Source: Ananas comosus (Eukaryota; Streptophyta; Magnoliopsida; Poales; Bromeliaceae). Taken from it: a DNA stretch of 64,000 nucleotides. The stretch covers positions 7,762,584 to 7,826,583 of the forward strand of contig NC_033622.1 in NCBI RefSeq assembly GCF_001540865.1. The letters are read 5' to 3'. Below, piece by piece: positions 47,269-60,175 of the stretch; position 1 is the stretch's first letter, and every line of letters starts with the position of its first letter. The notes under the pieces were generated by a model. It was not told where the DNA came from. It saw only the letters and a list, made by a program, of their open reading frames with translations, and searched no databases. Both the position numbers and the translations under genes were made by a program.

Positions 47269-49534
47269 TGGAAGTATTTGAAACTTTAAGAAGTTCAAAT
47301 CTCTTGTGGAGAATGAAAAGGGTTTAAAGATCAATTGCCTACATTCGGATAACGAAAGAGAGTATTGTTTAAGGAAATTTGACGAGTTTTGCAGCAAGCA
47401 TGGCATTAAGCGGCACTTCAAATACTCGACACATCGCAACAAAATGACGTAGCAGAGACATTGAATAGAACACTAATGGAGAGGCTCAGAGCATGTTGAG
47501 TACTTCAAAACTCGACAAGAATTTTAGGCGAAAGTCGTAAGCACGACTTATTATTTGATCAATCGAGCATCGACAAAATCACATGGCTTGAAAATTCTTG
47601 ATGAAGTTTGGAGCGGCAAGCCCATTGGCTACTCCTATCTTCGTGCCTTTGGTTGTGACGCATATGCATAAATACCGAAGGAGAAGAGATAAAAGTTGGA
47701 TAAGAACTCTCAAGAGAGTATCTTTCTTGGCTATGTGAAAGGTGGTAAAGGGTATCAATTATGAGACCCTACTACCTACAAAATTGCCATAAGTCGTGAT
47801 ATTGTCTTCAATGAAAGGTCCTTTCAAAGCACCAAGAAAAAGCAAAAGCAAGATGATGTTATGGTTGTTGCAATTAAACTCTTTAAAGCAGGGATTAAAG
47901 TGGCGCCCCGTGCCGTATTGCACAGGGGGGCACGATACCCGCCGTGCCGCAATACCCTCGCGGGTATCGCGCGAGACACTTTACCGTGCCGTAATCTTTT
48001 TTTTTGCTTTTTCATTCTTTCCTTTTTCTTTCTGACTTTTTGCACTCTTTCTTTCTTTTGGGCTTGATGCACTTTTTCCTTGGATACCCTCCACGCCCCT
48101 TCTCGACCCCCCTTCATTTTTCTCCCCTTTCTTTTGCTTTCTTCTCCCACCCTTTCTCCCATGCCTAACTACCTTCCCCTCCACTCTCTTCTTTTCTTCT
48201 TAGTTCTTACATAACTTCCTAAAATTATTTTCCTCTTCTCTTTTCTTTTTTCGTCGCTTAAAAAGGAGGCAAAAACATTGCCAATCGAAGATCTACTTAT
48301 TAGGTAAGTCAAAAAAATTATAATTTAATTTTTTGTTCATATATTTTGAACATTTTCAATTTGTAAAGCCTATTTTCCGAAGAAATATATAATTAGGCAA
48401 CTTTTAATCTATAGTTTATAATAAGTTGAAAATAAATGTACTTGATTTAATCAATATCCGGACAAAATTTTAATTTACATATCCAATCCATACCATAAGG
48501 GGGGCTTTGCCCCCCGCACCCCCTTATCGGCCTGAGCCCTCCACTTCCACCACAGATATCTACTTTTTCTTCACAAATTATTTTATCGAAATTTTGTATC
48601 GTGAAGCTTTCGGTGGATCAGGGGCACAAAATCGAACTCGATAAACAAATTTTGAGGCACATCTAATATAACATTTTATTTTTTGGTTAGAAGATTGAAA
48701 ATTCTAATAAAATTAAAAGCTAAATTAAACCAATTGATACATAAATTTATTTAATCTATTTGTCATATAATTTATTGCTAAATTTTTATTGATAGATCTA
48801 ACAAATTTTCTTAAAAAATAATAATAAATAATTTTTTATATAATTTTAAAAAATAATTTTTAAATTATTTTAAAATTTAATTTCTTTGTATTTTACAAAA
48901 AAAAGACTATAATATAATCAAAAGAAAGAAAGAAAGATGTCTTTGTATTTTAAAAATTCTAACCTGCAATAGTTTTAAAAATAATATAAAATAATTTTAA
49001 AAATAATTTTAAAAAATTAAAATTTTGAGACAAACTGTTCTTCTAACTTTGTATTTTATAAATTTTTAAAATTTGAATAAAAGAGAGAAAAAAATCAAAA
49101 GAATTTTAAAAATTAATCAATTCTCACAAGTTTTCTAAGAATTTTTTTAAAAAAAATTATTTTCTTCAAATTTTGATTATATGTTTTTTAAAAGAATAAA
49201 AAAACTCTAAATGTAATTGCGGTCCTATTCTGGTTGTTCTATCATTATATGTTTCCTGATCGAATCAATATATAGATCTTGAAAATTTTTGAAAAAAAAT
49301 AAAATTTTCTGTAATTTTATCCTTTATCATTTTTCAAATTCTAAAAAAAAATAAAAATCAAAAGATTTTTTGAAGTTATAGATATGATTTTTTTTCCATC
49401 ATGTCGTTCTTTTTTCTTATTTTTTGGAATAGATTTTACGATAGATGTCTTTATGTAAATAAATTGTTTAGATTATAATGTCACCTTAGAGAACAATACA
49501 TTATGGTTTGCAGCACAGACAAATAGTTGGTAGG

Positions 49535-52500
49535 AACAGATTTCATTGGAAGTGTGATTACTGTAATATGGTCGAAATGGGCGGAGGTGTCACCCAATTA
49601 AAAAAACATATCACTAGAGATTTTTCTGAAATAGCGGAATGCCGGAATGTTGAAAAGTCTCTCAGGAGATAAGACATGTAATGAAAATTGAGTTAGAATC
49701 TACAAAGACGGCAAAAAAAAACGAGGGGCGATAGAGATGAACTAGATAAACGAGCAGCTGAATATCCCTCTGTTGACCCATATGAAGGTACAGGTGATGA
49801 ATTGGATACTGATTCTAGAGCTGCCATGGAAGCATCTCTATAAGAAAGATGGCAACAAGATGAAGTCCAATGATATAGAGCACAATTTGGGCGCTCTCAG
49901 TTTGATGCTGGTGGTGGGTCTGGGTCTAGCTCTGCACCAGATTTAGCTCAAAGTGGTTTTGTTGGCCGCATGTTCGACAAATTTAAAAAAGGACCAAAAG
50001 GAAAAAGTGGAAGAACTTCAAATATTATAGAGATTAGACCCAATGGCATTTCTTGGCCTAGATGCTCAATCACAACTCATAGATACAATGCTGAAAAAAG
50101 ATAAGGAAGGCAGAATTGGTCGAGCAATAGCAAAGTTTTTTCACTTCCGTCATATTCCTTCCCATGCAGCAAGCAATCCATATTATAGATCAATGATCGT
50201 TGTCGTACAAAATGAGGGTCCACGAGTTGAACCCCTAATGCCATATGAGATCGCTGACAAATACCTTGACGCGGAGGTCAATGATATCCATGCATGGGTA
50301 CAAAACTTCAAACAATAGTAGAAGACGTATGATGTTACCTTGATGTGTGATAGTTAGACAGGACCGACAAAAATAAGGATTATAAATTTTTAATTTATTA
50401 CAATGGCAAGGTGGTCTTCCACAAATCAGTCGATGCGACCGATCGATTTGAAGATGCTGACTATATATATATATGCATTATTGGAGCAAGTTTTAGGTGT
50501 GGTTGGTGAGAAATGTGTGGTATAGGTAGTATTAGACAATGGTGCAAATTTAAGAAAGTCGGCAAACTAATGATGCAAAAGGCATCCACATTTATTTTGG
50601 ACTCCTTGTGCAACGCATTGCATCAACCTAATGATATCTGACTTTGGTGAGAAATCGAGTGAAAAAAACTGTAGATACTACAAAACATGTACCTAAGTAT
50701 TTGTATAATTATCTTTGAGTCCATGCTTTAATGGTGAAATTCACAGGACGAGAGCTTGTATGTCCTGGTATCACACGATTTGCCACAAATTTTATCTCTA
50801 AACAGTATCCTTCAAAATAAAAATGGATTAAAGCCCATATTTGCATCAAATGAATGGTAAAATCTCGTTATGCCTCTACGGCTGATGGAAAATCGATTGA
50901 GCAAATAATTGTCTGCCAAATTTTGGGATTATGTGAAAGAGATTGTTAATATTGTGGAACCGCTAAACGTGGTCCTTCGTTTAGTGGATCAGAAAAAAAT
51001 ACCTCAAATGGAACATATCTATTATAAATTGAGGATGGCTAAATATTAAAAAAAAAAAAAAAAAACAATCCATTGCGGTGTCAATCTTATCTAAAAATTA
51101 TTGACAAATGTTGGGATGTTTAGATGAGTAAAGATATGCACCTAGCAAGTTATAAATTATAACAAAACTATTTGTTAGTGATTGTTCAATTGTATTCTTG
51201 CATTATTAATGTAGTGATTTCTTTCTTAATGATAGGTTATTATCTTATTCCGTTGTACCACCATCGTTATAATCTTGGATTTGACGATAAATTGTTGAAG
51301 GCATTACGACACGTTATCAATAGATTGGAGAGGGATCCAACACATGCCGCTCTTGTCATAAATGAGATATAATAGCTTTTTCAATGTATTACTAATTTGC
51401 TAAATGTTAATATGCTGCTTGCTCATTATTATACTATCATAATAAAGGAAAAAATATTTCGTTAATCCAAGCGGGTGTAATTAACGGGAGACAATACCCG
51501 ATCTCAGTAAATAACTCAATATTTTAGATATTTTATATCTGACGATAAACCTAATTTGATATCATTTGAACTTTTAATTGGACAGCTGAGTGGTGGCTAC
51601 AATACGGTGGATTAGCAAAACATTTAAAAAAGATTGTTGTGCGTGTTTTATCTCAAACAACGTCTAATGGATGTGAACACAATTGGAGTACATTCGCAGT
51701 GATACATACCAAAAGTGCGTAACCGATTAGCATATGCTCGATTAGAGAAGCTAGTTTCATGTCCACTATAATATGAAGCTCCGTTTAAGATGCATGCAAG
51801 AGTATGAGAAGGAAAATAAATTAGAAACTTATAATCCCTTGGATGCAAGCTTTATCAATAATGAATCAGACCCCATACTTGATTGGCTACAAGATAGAGA
51901 CAATCAAGAGGACCCATTGCTCGATGAGCCTGGAGATTCACCATGACCATTCAGGATAATCGCTGAAGGAGTTAGTAATGTTGAAAGATAGACTGTCGAG
52001 AATATAGAGAGGTCTCAGAATCAGTGTAGTGATGTGTAAGAACAAGCAGCTTTGGACGAAGAATCGCAAAATCCTGCAAATGACTCTGATATAGAATTTG
52101 AACGTCTTATGCTGGGACCTAGACATGGTCGCGCACGTTGTGCTCACAGTCAATCTAGATAGGAGAAAACGTCGTATATCGCAAAGAGGCCTTCGACAAC
52201 AATCCGAAGTGGTAAGAATAAAAAAAAAAAGTATAACCTTGATGGATCCATTAGATGCAGCTGATGCACTCCCACTTGATAATGATAGCGATACATCGAC
52301 ACTAGCAAATTTTGAGTTATCACGATGCAAACATGAATACAGTAATGATGATAATACCACTAATAGTAGTGAGGATGGTGGCGACTTCATTCCACCAACA
52401 CAACAGGAGGGTGGGGGTGGTCTTATATTTATTGAAGAGCAAAACTTCACGCATGCCACTCAAGATTCTGATCATGGATCCCGACCACGTCAAACAGCTG

Positions 52501-53100
52501 GAGTGGTATATAATCGTAGAAGAGGTAATAGGTCCTTACAACAAGATTATGGGGAGATGGGAGAGGGTTTGTGTTCAGTGTCAACTAGACACCCACAAAG
52601 GGATAATACTTTGTACACACAGTTTGATAGTACTTCGATATCATCGTATCCTCCATATCAACATGGCTTTTATAGAGAGAGATGCATCAATTCATGGCAC
52701 TCAGAATGAATCCCAACCTATCCCGCATCAATTGGAGCAACAACAATCCAATTACTATTCATCCGCACCGTCAGATAGTGAAAGCTCATATGGTGAATCT
52801 ATATCCATTGATACGTATGCATCACATTATGGTTCTTCTCTTCCATACCATCCTCATCCTTATGATGTTGCAATCCATTTGCCACAGATAGTTGTTGTCC
52901 ATTATATCTACGATCCAGTTGCATATGTAGATTATGTACGACAATACAATGAGACATACCGGGAATATATGACTTTCTCCCAACACCAGTATTGTAAGGA
53001 CCGAGATTTTGGTAGTGTAGCTAAACTCTCAGTTGACGATGTTTTTGTGTGTAATTTAATTACAAAAGCACTCGTCAAGTTTCGGGAGAAACCGAGCTAG
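49535..53100 (+). pseudogene. hAT transposase, decayed
   Basis: Domains in order. BED-type zinc finger: HWKCDYCNMVEMGGG, LKKHITRDFSEIAEC (about 49545-49640). A linker with GRMFDKFKKGPKGK (49970). DUF659 region: QLIDTMLKKDKEGRIGRAIA, KFFHFRHIPSHAA, PYEIADKYLDAEV (50065-50290), then HKSVDATDRFEDADYI-like sequence (50420) and GRELVCPGITRFATN-like sequence (50745). A central part follows with NIVEPLNVVLRLVDQKKIPQ (50950). Dimerisation region: WWLQYGGLAKHLKKIVVRVL, SNGCEHNWSTF (51590-51700). The C-terminus is rich in Ser, Tyr, Gln and acidic residues (52098-53000). About ten stops or frameshifts, plus the LTR insertion after residues QHQY. It cannot make active enzyme as it stands. Confidence 0.85.
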
Positions 53101-56100
53101 AACTGAGATTCTACGCGATTTCCAAGTTTCACTTAAAGTGAATAGCAACTCGGTTTTCCGGAGAAGTCACGGTGGGAAGTTGGCTTCTGGCACGTATCGG
53201 ACACCGTTCATAGCAGTCCAATAGCTCGTTTCGACCGGTTCAACTGTTCTGGAACTAATGGCGCTGACGGATTTTGAGTTTGACGCACGAATTTTGAGGA
53301 AATCCGAAAATACATGTTTTATACATATTTGTGCATAGTTTCTTCCGTTGGAGAGTTGGAACGGATCGTCGCGAATCCGAGAGCGATCGAGATGAAACGA
53401 AATCGTAGCTTTGTTGTCTCCGTCATGCTGATCGCACTGGTGCGATCCGTTCGCAAATCTGACCGACGGATCTACGGAGATTGCACGATGACCGAGTTGA
53501 GGTCAGTGAGGGCAAAACGGTACTTTCGCAAAAGTTGCAATATTTTATGTACCGTTTCACGTGAGATCGCACGAGGGCTATTCGCGCGTATTACACGTAC
53601 TGGGAGGGACTTAGTATTATATACTACAGTTTGGGGGGGTTAACTCGCGAAGTTGCACCGTGATATATATGCATTTTAGGGTTTCTTCCATCTAACCCTA
53701 ACCCTAGCCAGCCCCCAACTACGCTAGTCGCCCCTACCACGTTCACCTTGCTCCCCTGCCCTAGCCGCACACCCCCGGCCGCCGCCGGCTGAGCCCCGGC
53801 GGCCACCGCCGCCGCCTCTGTCAACCGCGGCCGCCCAGACCTGGTCGGGCTGAGCCGAGCTTCAGAGGGTAGCCTCCGCACCGCCACCCTTGGACCACCT
53901 CTGCCGCCTTCTCTGAAGCCTCGGCAACCCTCCCCGTCGGACGTTGCCGCCCCAGCGAGTCGTCGCTGCAACCGCGCTCCTTGGGCGCCAGCGTCCCAGC
54001 CTGCAGACCGACCCAAGCTCGGGCGGCCACACACGAGCCACGGGCCGCCGCCGCTGTCGCCCGCCGCCTCCCTCCTCCTCCTCCAGCCTCTGGGGACCTA
54101 CCGTCTTCATCCCCGAGGAGCCTCGGCCGCCGCTGTGGCTGCAGCTGCTCTAGAATCCGAGCCCTAGCTGGTGCGGGCTCAGTTTGCTCCGCCGGAGCTG
54201 CCGCAGCCCCTCGCTGCCACCTGAGGTGAGCATAGTGTTCCTCACCTCCCCCGCACCCATCCCTGGCCCGTGCGCACCTCGCCGTGCCGCCGGAAGCTGG
54301 CCAGAGCAAGCTTGCTCCGGCCAAGCCAGAAATAGGGCTATTCCATGGCGGTTTGCTGTCCCGAGTTTCCCAAGCCTCCCCAATCTCTATGGAATGGAGC
54401 ACGATGATCGTGTCAAATTGCTTATCATCGTGCTCACTTTAGTTTCTGTCGGGGACACTCCCATCCGTTGTTTCGGCGGTGTCGACCCTGTAAAGCCTTT
54501 TTGGCTGTTGTTTCGGGTTTGCGCACGTTTATCCAGCGATCTGAGGCTGTCCTGATGCCTCCGGAGGTGAGCACGGTGATCGTTGGTCAGTGCCGATCAC
54601 ATTGCTCACCTTACTTTGGATCAGCGGATGTTGTATCGGCCTGTTCGGCATGATTTTCCCCGACTGCGCATTATTCGCAGAACTTCGGGTTGCCCCCGCG
54701 CCTCCCACAGTGAGCCATTGTGCTCTGGATCATGAGCACGGCCTCCGACACGTCGATACCTATCAGTGCATGTCTCGGCGGACCTCCGGAGTCCTCGGTT
54801 TGCGTGAACGAGCCATGTTATCGCCCGATTTACATAAAATATTAGGGTTTTATGTAAATACAGGGGCTTTTGTGCAATTGTGCGCTTTGTGGCTACTGTG
54901 GGCACTGTGTAGGCATGTGTGGTGACCTCTGGACTGATTGTCCATGATTCGTTAACTTTTGCGGAAATCGAAGAGTCGATTTCAGTGCGTTTTTCGGCGA
55001 AATTCGTCGAAAGAACGTGGTTTCGGTTCGGATTTCTTCCGACATGGTTTGGTTGTCTTGTAAATTGTTGATGAGCCTTGTTGGCTTGTCACCATCATTA
55101 TTTTGTAGGTTCGGTGATGATGGGTGAGCGACGGTGGGTTCCGGTGTCGAAATAGACAATTTCGGGAACCCAGATTCGTACAATTATCCGGCGATAATTG
55201 TAGCGGTGTTATCTTGTGTTTGCTGCCAAGACATCCAAACAGGAGTGTTTTGTGGCAGCGGGTGACTCGTGGTACGCTCGGTGAGTTTCGGGACACTTAG
55301 TGGGTCCCGACGGCTCCCAGTGTGGTTTTCGGGACTTCCGGTGAGTTACGCTGATTGGTTTGGGGAAACCGATTACAGGGATCTTTTGTGGAGGGTTGTG
55401 AGATTGTGTACTTCAAGTTAGTGGGTTGGATACTAACCTAGTGGATCTTCGTAGGCCCGGTCGTCTTGTGTGCATCCAGGTTTTCCGACGCGACAGTGAC
55501 AGGTGGGTACTTCGATCCGACGTTGGTACAGTGGTGCACGCTCGGTGATGGTTTCTTACCCTTACTCTTCTGTTGTTACTATTGCATAGTATATTTTGAG
55601 CCTTGCACCCATGATTATTCCAGTATACTCTACTCGTTGTTTGCATGCTTAGTATTCTTAGTAGGAGTAGAGTAGTTCTATATATATGCATATTTGTTGA
55701 TTTGGTTGACCGTGGTTCGGCGTGGTACGCCCTTGTTTCTGGTTTCGGCCTAGGCACCGGCTTCAGCCGGTTTTTGTATTGAGCATACCAGCATGACTTA
55801 GTCACAGCACTTGGGGGTATTCACGACACCAGGTCGGTTNAGTGTAGTCTAGGGTTTGCCCATTGGAAACCCTAACCCTAGCCTTGCCGTAGCCCCCAGC
55901 CACTCCATCTACCTTCCTTGCCCTTTCTGCACGTACCCCGACCTCTGGCGCGCGTCTCCGGCCGCCGGAGCTAGCGGTTTTGGCTTTCCTCTCCATCTAT
56001 CTCTCCCCCTCTCTCCCTTTCTCTCGGGTTAGAGCCTTGCCGAGGCTGCATCGCCTCTGGGTCCGTCGCCGGCGTCGCCCCGACCTCGTCGGAGTCTCCC

Positions 56101-59029
56101 CCGCTGGCCACCGCCGCCCCGAGCGCCGCTGCCGCCACCTCTGTCAACCACAGCTGCCCAGACCTGCTCGGGCTGAGCCGAGCTTCAAAGGTTAGCCTCT
56201 GCACCGCCGCCCCTTGGACCACCTCTGCCGCCTTCTCCGAAGCCTCGGCAACCCTCCCCGTCGGACGTTGCCGCACCAGCGAGTCGCCGCCGCCGCTGCC
56301 CCAGCCTGCAGACCGAGCCAAGCTCGAGCGGCCACACCTAAGCCGGGGGCCGCCGCCGCTGTCGCCCGCCGCCTCCTTCCTCCTCCTCCGGTATCTGGAA
56401 ACCCGCCGCCGACGTCCCCGACCTGCCCCGGCCACAACCGGGGCCGCAGCTGCTCTGGAACCTGAGCCGGATCTCGTGCGGGCTTGGTTGGTTCTACCGT
56501 CGCCGCCGCCGTTTCCAACCGCCATCTGAGGTGAGCATCGTATTCCTCACATCCCCCTGCACCCATCCCTGGCCCCCGCGTGCGCCGCCGTGCCGCCGGA
56601 AGCCGGCCGGAGCAAGCTTGCTCCGGCCAAGCCCGAAATTGGGCTCATCTTGGCGGTTTGCTGTTCCGAGCTTCCCGAGCCTCCCTGATCTCTACGGAAG
56701 GGAGCACGATGATCGTGGCAAATTGCTGATCATCGCGCTCACCTTAGTTTCTGTCGGGGAGACTCCATTCCGCTGTTTCGGCGGTGTCGCTCCATTAGAG
56801 CCTTTTTGGCTGCTGTTTCAGGATTATGCGCATTTTTACGACGATCCGAGGCTGTTCCGATTCCTCTGGAGGTGAGCACGGTGATCGCGGATCAGTGCTG
56901 ATCACAGTGCTCACCTTATTTTGGATCAGCGGATGTCGTATCATTCTGTTTGGTGCGTTTTTCCCCGACTGCGCGCTGTTCGCAGAATTTTCGGGTTGCT
57001 TCCACGCCTCCCACAGTGAGTCGTTGCGCTCCGGATCATGAGCACGACCTCCAGCACGTCGAGACCTGTCAGTACGTGTCTCGGCGGAACTTAGAAGTCC
57101 TCGGTTTGCGAGAACGAGCCATAGAAGTCTCCCGATTTACATAAAATGATGGATTTTATATAGATAGAGGGGCTTTTATGCAATTGTGCACCTAGTGGCT
57201 ACTGTGGGCAGTGTGTAAGCGTGTGTGGTGACCTCTGGACTGGTTGTCCATGATCCGGTAGTCTTTGCGGAAATCGAAAAGTCGATTTCGGTGCGTTTTT
57301 CGGCCAAAATTCGCCGAAAGAACGCGGTTTCGGTTCGTATTTCTTCCGACGTGGTTTGGTTGCCCTGTGAGTTGTCGCTGAGCCTTGTCGGCTGGTCACC
57401 ATCATCATATAGGGGGTTCGATGATGACGGGTGAGCGACGGTGGGTTCCGGTGTCGAAATAGACACTTCCGGGAACCCGGATTTGTACAATTATCCGGCG
57501 ATAATTGTATTGTAGCGTAACCTTATGTTTGCTGCCAAGGCATCCAAATCAAAGTGATTTGTGGCAGCGGGTGACTCGTGATACGAGTTGGTGAGTTTCG
57601 GTACACTTAGTGGGTCCCGATGGAGTTCCGGTGTGGTTTTCGGGACTTCCGGTGAGTTACGGTGATCGATTTTGGGAAACCGATTCGGGGACTTGTGTGG
57701 GGGTTTGTGAATCTCGTACTTTGGGTTAGTGGGTTGGTTACTGACCTGGTGGACCTTCGTAGGTCCGGTTGACGATCATGTACAGTTGGGAGACAGGTGC
57801 GACACTAGTACAGGTGGGTGCTTCGAGCTGGTAGTCGGTGAGATCGTTTCACCCTTCTTCTGTTCTTTCATATCAGTATCGTAATCTCTACATGTCAGTT
57901 GATTGTTTATCGTTTGTTTATCGTATCTCATTTATTGCATTTGGATAGTTGTGGATAGACATGTAGAGCAGGTTGCATATATATTGTATCTCTGTGGACC
58001 TTGGGTCCAGGCAATACATCGACTCCTTTGTCGTGTGTTTCAATCTGGTTGATCGTGGTTCGGCGTTGTACGCCCTTGCATCTGGCTTCGGCGAAGGCAC
58101 CGGTCTCTTTTTGTCGGTTTTCGTTTTGAGCATATCAGCATGATTTAGTCACAGCACTCTGTATTCTAGACACCAGATTGGTTTGGCCACCAACCAAGGG
58201 GTGTACGTATCCGGATAGGTCGTCGGTGACGCATGAATAAGTGGGCAGTGTCTGCTCTGTGACAGATAACGCTTGAGGTCTGCGGACCAATATAGCAGCA
58301 TCAGATTGGGTTTGGTATAGCAACCGTCACCCTGGTTACTTTCATTTTGGCACTTAGTAGTTTTAATAATAAATGGTTCAGTTAGACGATCCTCATGTTT
58401 GTTTGAATGTTGGTGATTTGGCTTCAGTGGATCTGTGATGTTTTCCTTATGCATGTGATTTTAGATTGTGGATTTGTGGATCTGGTTTTATAGATATTTA
58501 GTTCATGTATTTATATCCTTATGCATTGTGGTTTTCTACCCCTCGAGGTAGTCGGTTTTCAAAATAGAGTTTCCGAGTGGAAAACAGTTTTAAAAAGATT
58601 TTCGAATGGTTTTCATGGATGACTGAAATAGATTTCAAAAATAAAGTTTCCGGGTGAGGAGTACTTTTAAATAAAATGATTGTTGTACTGTGCATTGCAT
58701 CATCCAGCACCTAAGGAGTGCTTAAAGGCATGCATCATCTTAAGGATTGATAGCTGTATGAAAATGCATATCATGAATTGGTTATTGATTGATAAATATA
58801 GGTTGTGGTTGAGATCCTGTTGTATCGTTGTTACGCCGTGCAAATATAAAGGAGACTCTGCCCGAGTGGACAGGAGAACTTTGTATTTGTGGCGGGTCTG
58901 TGCGTCTCGTGAGCCAGGTTGGAAAAAAAAAAAAGAAAAAAAAAATTGGCACGTCTTCCGCAACTCTGTTTTCGAAATGATAATCAATTTTAAAAAAAAA
59001 GCTTTTAAAATCGGCCCCGGGGCGTGACA
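52993..59029 (+). mobile_element. LTR-retrotransposon remnant: two joined LTR pieces with an N at the join
   Basis: It begins TGTAAGGACCGAGATTTTGG and ends GGGGCGTGACA, with a perfect 5-bp AGTAT on both sides (52988-52992, 59030-59034). The body 53675-55839 is repeated as 55850-58185: both start AGGGTTT and AACCCTAACCCTAGCC, share GAGGTGAGCA with CACCCATCCCTGGCC and GTTTTCGGGACTTCCGGTGA, and end TTAGTCACAGCAC with CACCAG. Only the first copy has the 5' 680 bp and only the second the 3' 840 bp. The single N at 55840 is at the join. Best read as the front of a 5' LTR fused to the back of a 3' LTR, internal region missing. It is related to the solo LTR at 7511 in opposite orientation. Confidence 0.75.
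55840..55840. other. Ambiguous base (N) at the repeat junction
   Basis: The only non-ACGT base in the window. It sits exactly between the two long repeat copies, which points to an assembly join. Confidence 0.95.
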
Positions 59030-59832
59030 AGTATATTTATACCAACATTGTTAAATAAATCTTATATCTGCAGATGATAATATGCCATATGATCTACCGT
59101 AACGATCTTTGTGGAATTAAACAGTCATCTCTCTGTAAAGATATAAATTTAAATAATTATTATACTTGTAAATTTTACTATTGTATTTTAATTTTTATTC
59201 TCTATCAGGTATAGTTATACTTTACATATAAAAAAAACTTACCAATATGTTAATTGATGAATATAGTAAGCTATATATAGCTAATATTTATAATTATTTG
59301 ACTAAATCTTTCAAAATAACATTATAAGAGCTTATTGAAACTAAAAAAACTAAATAAGTCCGTGCCAAAGCGTGCCAATAGGAGGTCGTGCGTATCTGTC
59401 GGCACGCAAGCGTACCACGTGTCGGCACGGAAGCGTGCATGTGCCGTATCGTGTCAGGCAAACAACAACACGCTTCTGTGACACGGCACTTTCATCCTTG
59501 CTTTGAAGGATGTGATGAGGTGCAAGTTGAGCAAGCACAGCAAGACAAGGTAGTAGATGAGGTGGTTGATAAGAAACCGGACTCGGAGTCTCCACACTCA
59601 GTAGAATATGCAAGTTCACGAGAGGAGCAACCAACAGATTTCGGACATCCTAGGAAGGTCACTAGACCTCCTATGATGTATAATGACTATATCACTTCAC
59701 TTATTTCGTCTGCTAACCATGTTAGTGTCTATGTTGCTTTAATAAAGGAAGATGAGCCAACTTCGTATAAAGAGGCTTTGCAATCAACTGAAGCCGGGAA
59801 CTGGCAATATGCAATGGAGGAGAAGATTGGAG

Positions 59833-60175
59833 CAAGGATTAAAGTGCCGTGGCACGGAGTCGTGCCGGAAACTTGCTGGCACGGTACGGCACGGTGCGTG
59901 CCGAGCCGTGCCGATGCGTGCCGGTCAAAAAAATTCTTGCGTGCCGACACATAATAGCATGAAATATTTATTTTCTTTAGCAACAAAATATTCAAACTAT
60001 TTATTATGACTTTTTATCACATCTTTTGAACTTTATTGAAAAAATTGCTTGCTAATTTAAAAAATAAAGGGTTTTGAACTGTGCCATTGGCACGGGGTCT
60101 GTATCGTGCCGGTATCTTGTTGGCACGGTACGGCACGGTGGATACGGCCCGTGCCGACGGGCACTTAAAACCTTG
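59833..60175 (+). mobile_element. 343-bp hAT MITE, CAAGG ends
   Basis: It begins CAAGGATTAAAGTGCCGTGG and ends GGGCACTTAAAACCTTG, with a perfect 8-bp GATTGGAG on both sides (59825-59832, 60176-60183). Nearly the same sequence as 23742-24084 in the other orientation. It interrupts the Copia just before the reverse transcriptase, between MEEKIG and LRKNKTWELI. Confidence 0.92.

Larger units (their letters stand above)
47889..59500 (+). mobile_element. hAT transposon with transposase gene (family head)
   Basis: It starts CAGGGATTAAAGTGGCG and ends GTGCCG-type CGGCACTTTCATCCTTG, imperfect inverted repeats (CARGGATKAAAGTG). The flanking 8-bp duplication is CTTTAAAG/CTTTGAAG (47881-47888, 59501-59508; one mismatch). 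Removing the LTR-derived insert at 52993-59029 leaves about 5.6 kb. It encodes a BED finger and a DUF659/hAT-dimerisation transposase. Its ends are shared by the four derivatives at 23742, 35690, 39471 and 59833. It lies between integrase and reverse transcriptase of the Copia. The stretch 48020-49490 is non-coding. Confidence 0.9.

Noticed and set aside
53624..54402. Long minus- and plus-strand open frames in the GC-rich LTR body (also 55971-56566)
   Set aside because: They lie in the GC-rich part of LTR copies, in many frames at once, and the frames are not kept between the two copies.
59030..59500. Independent MITE call for the hAT 3' end
   Set aside because: It is the true right end of the 47889 hAT separated from its body by the LTR-derived insert.
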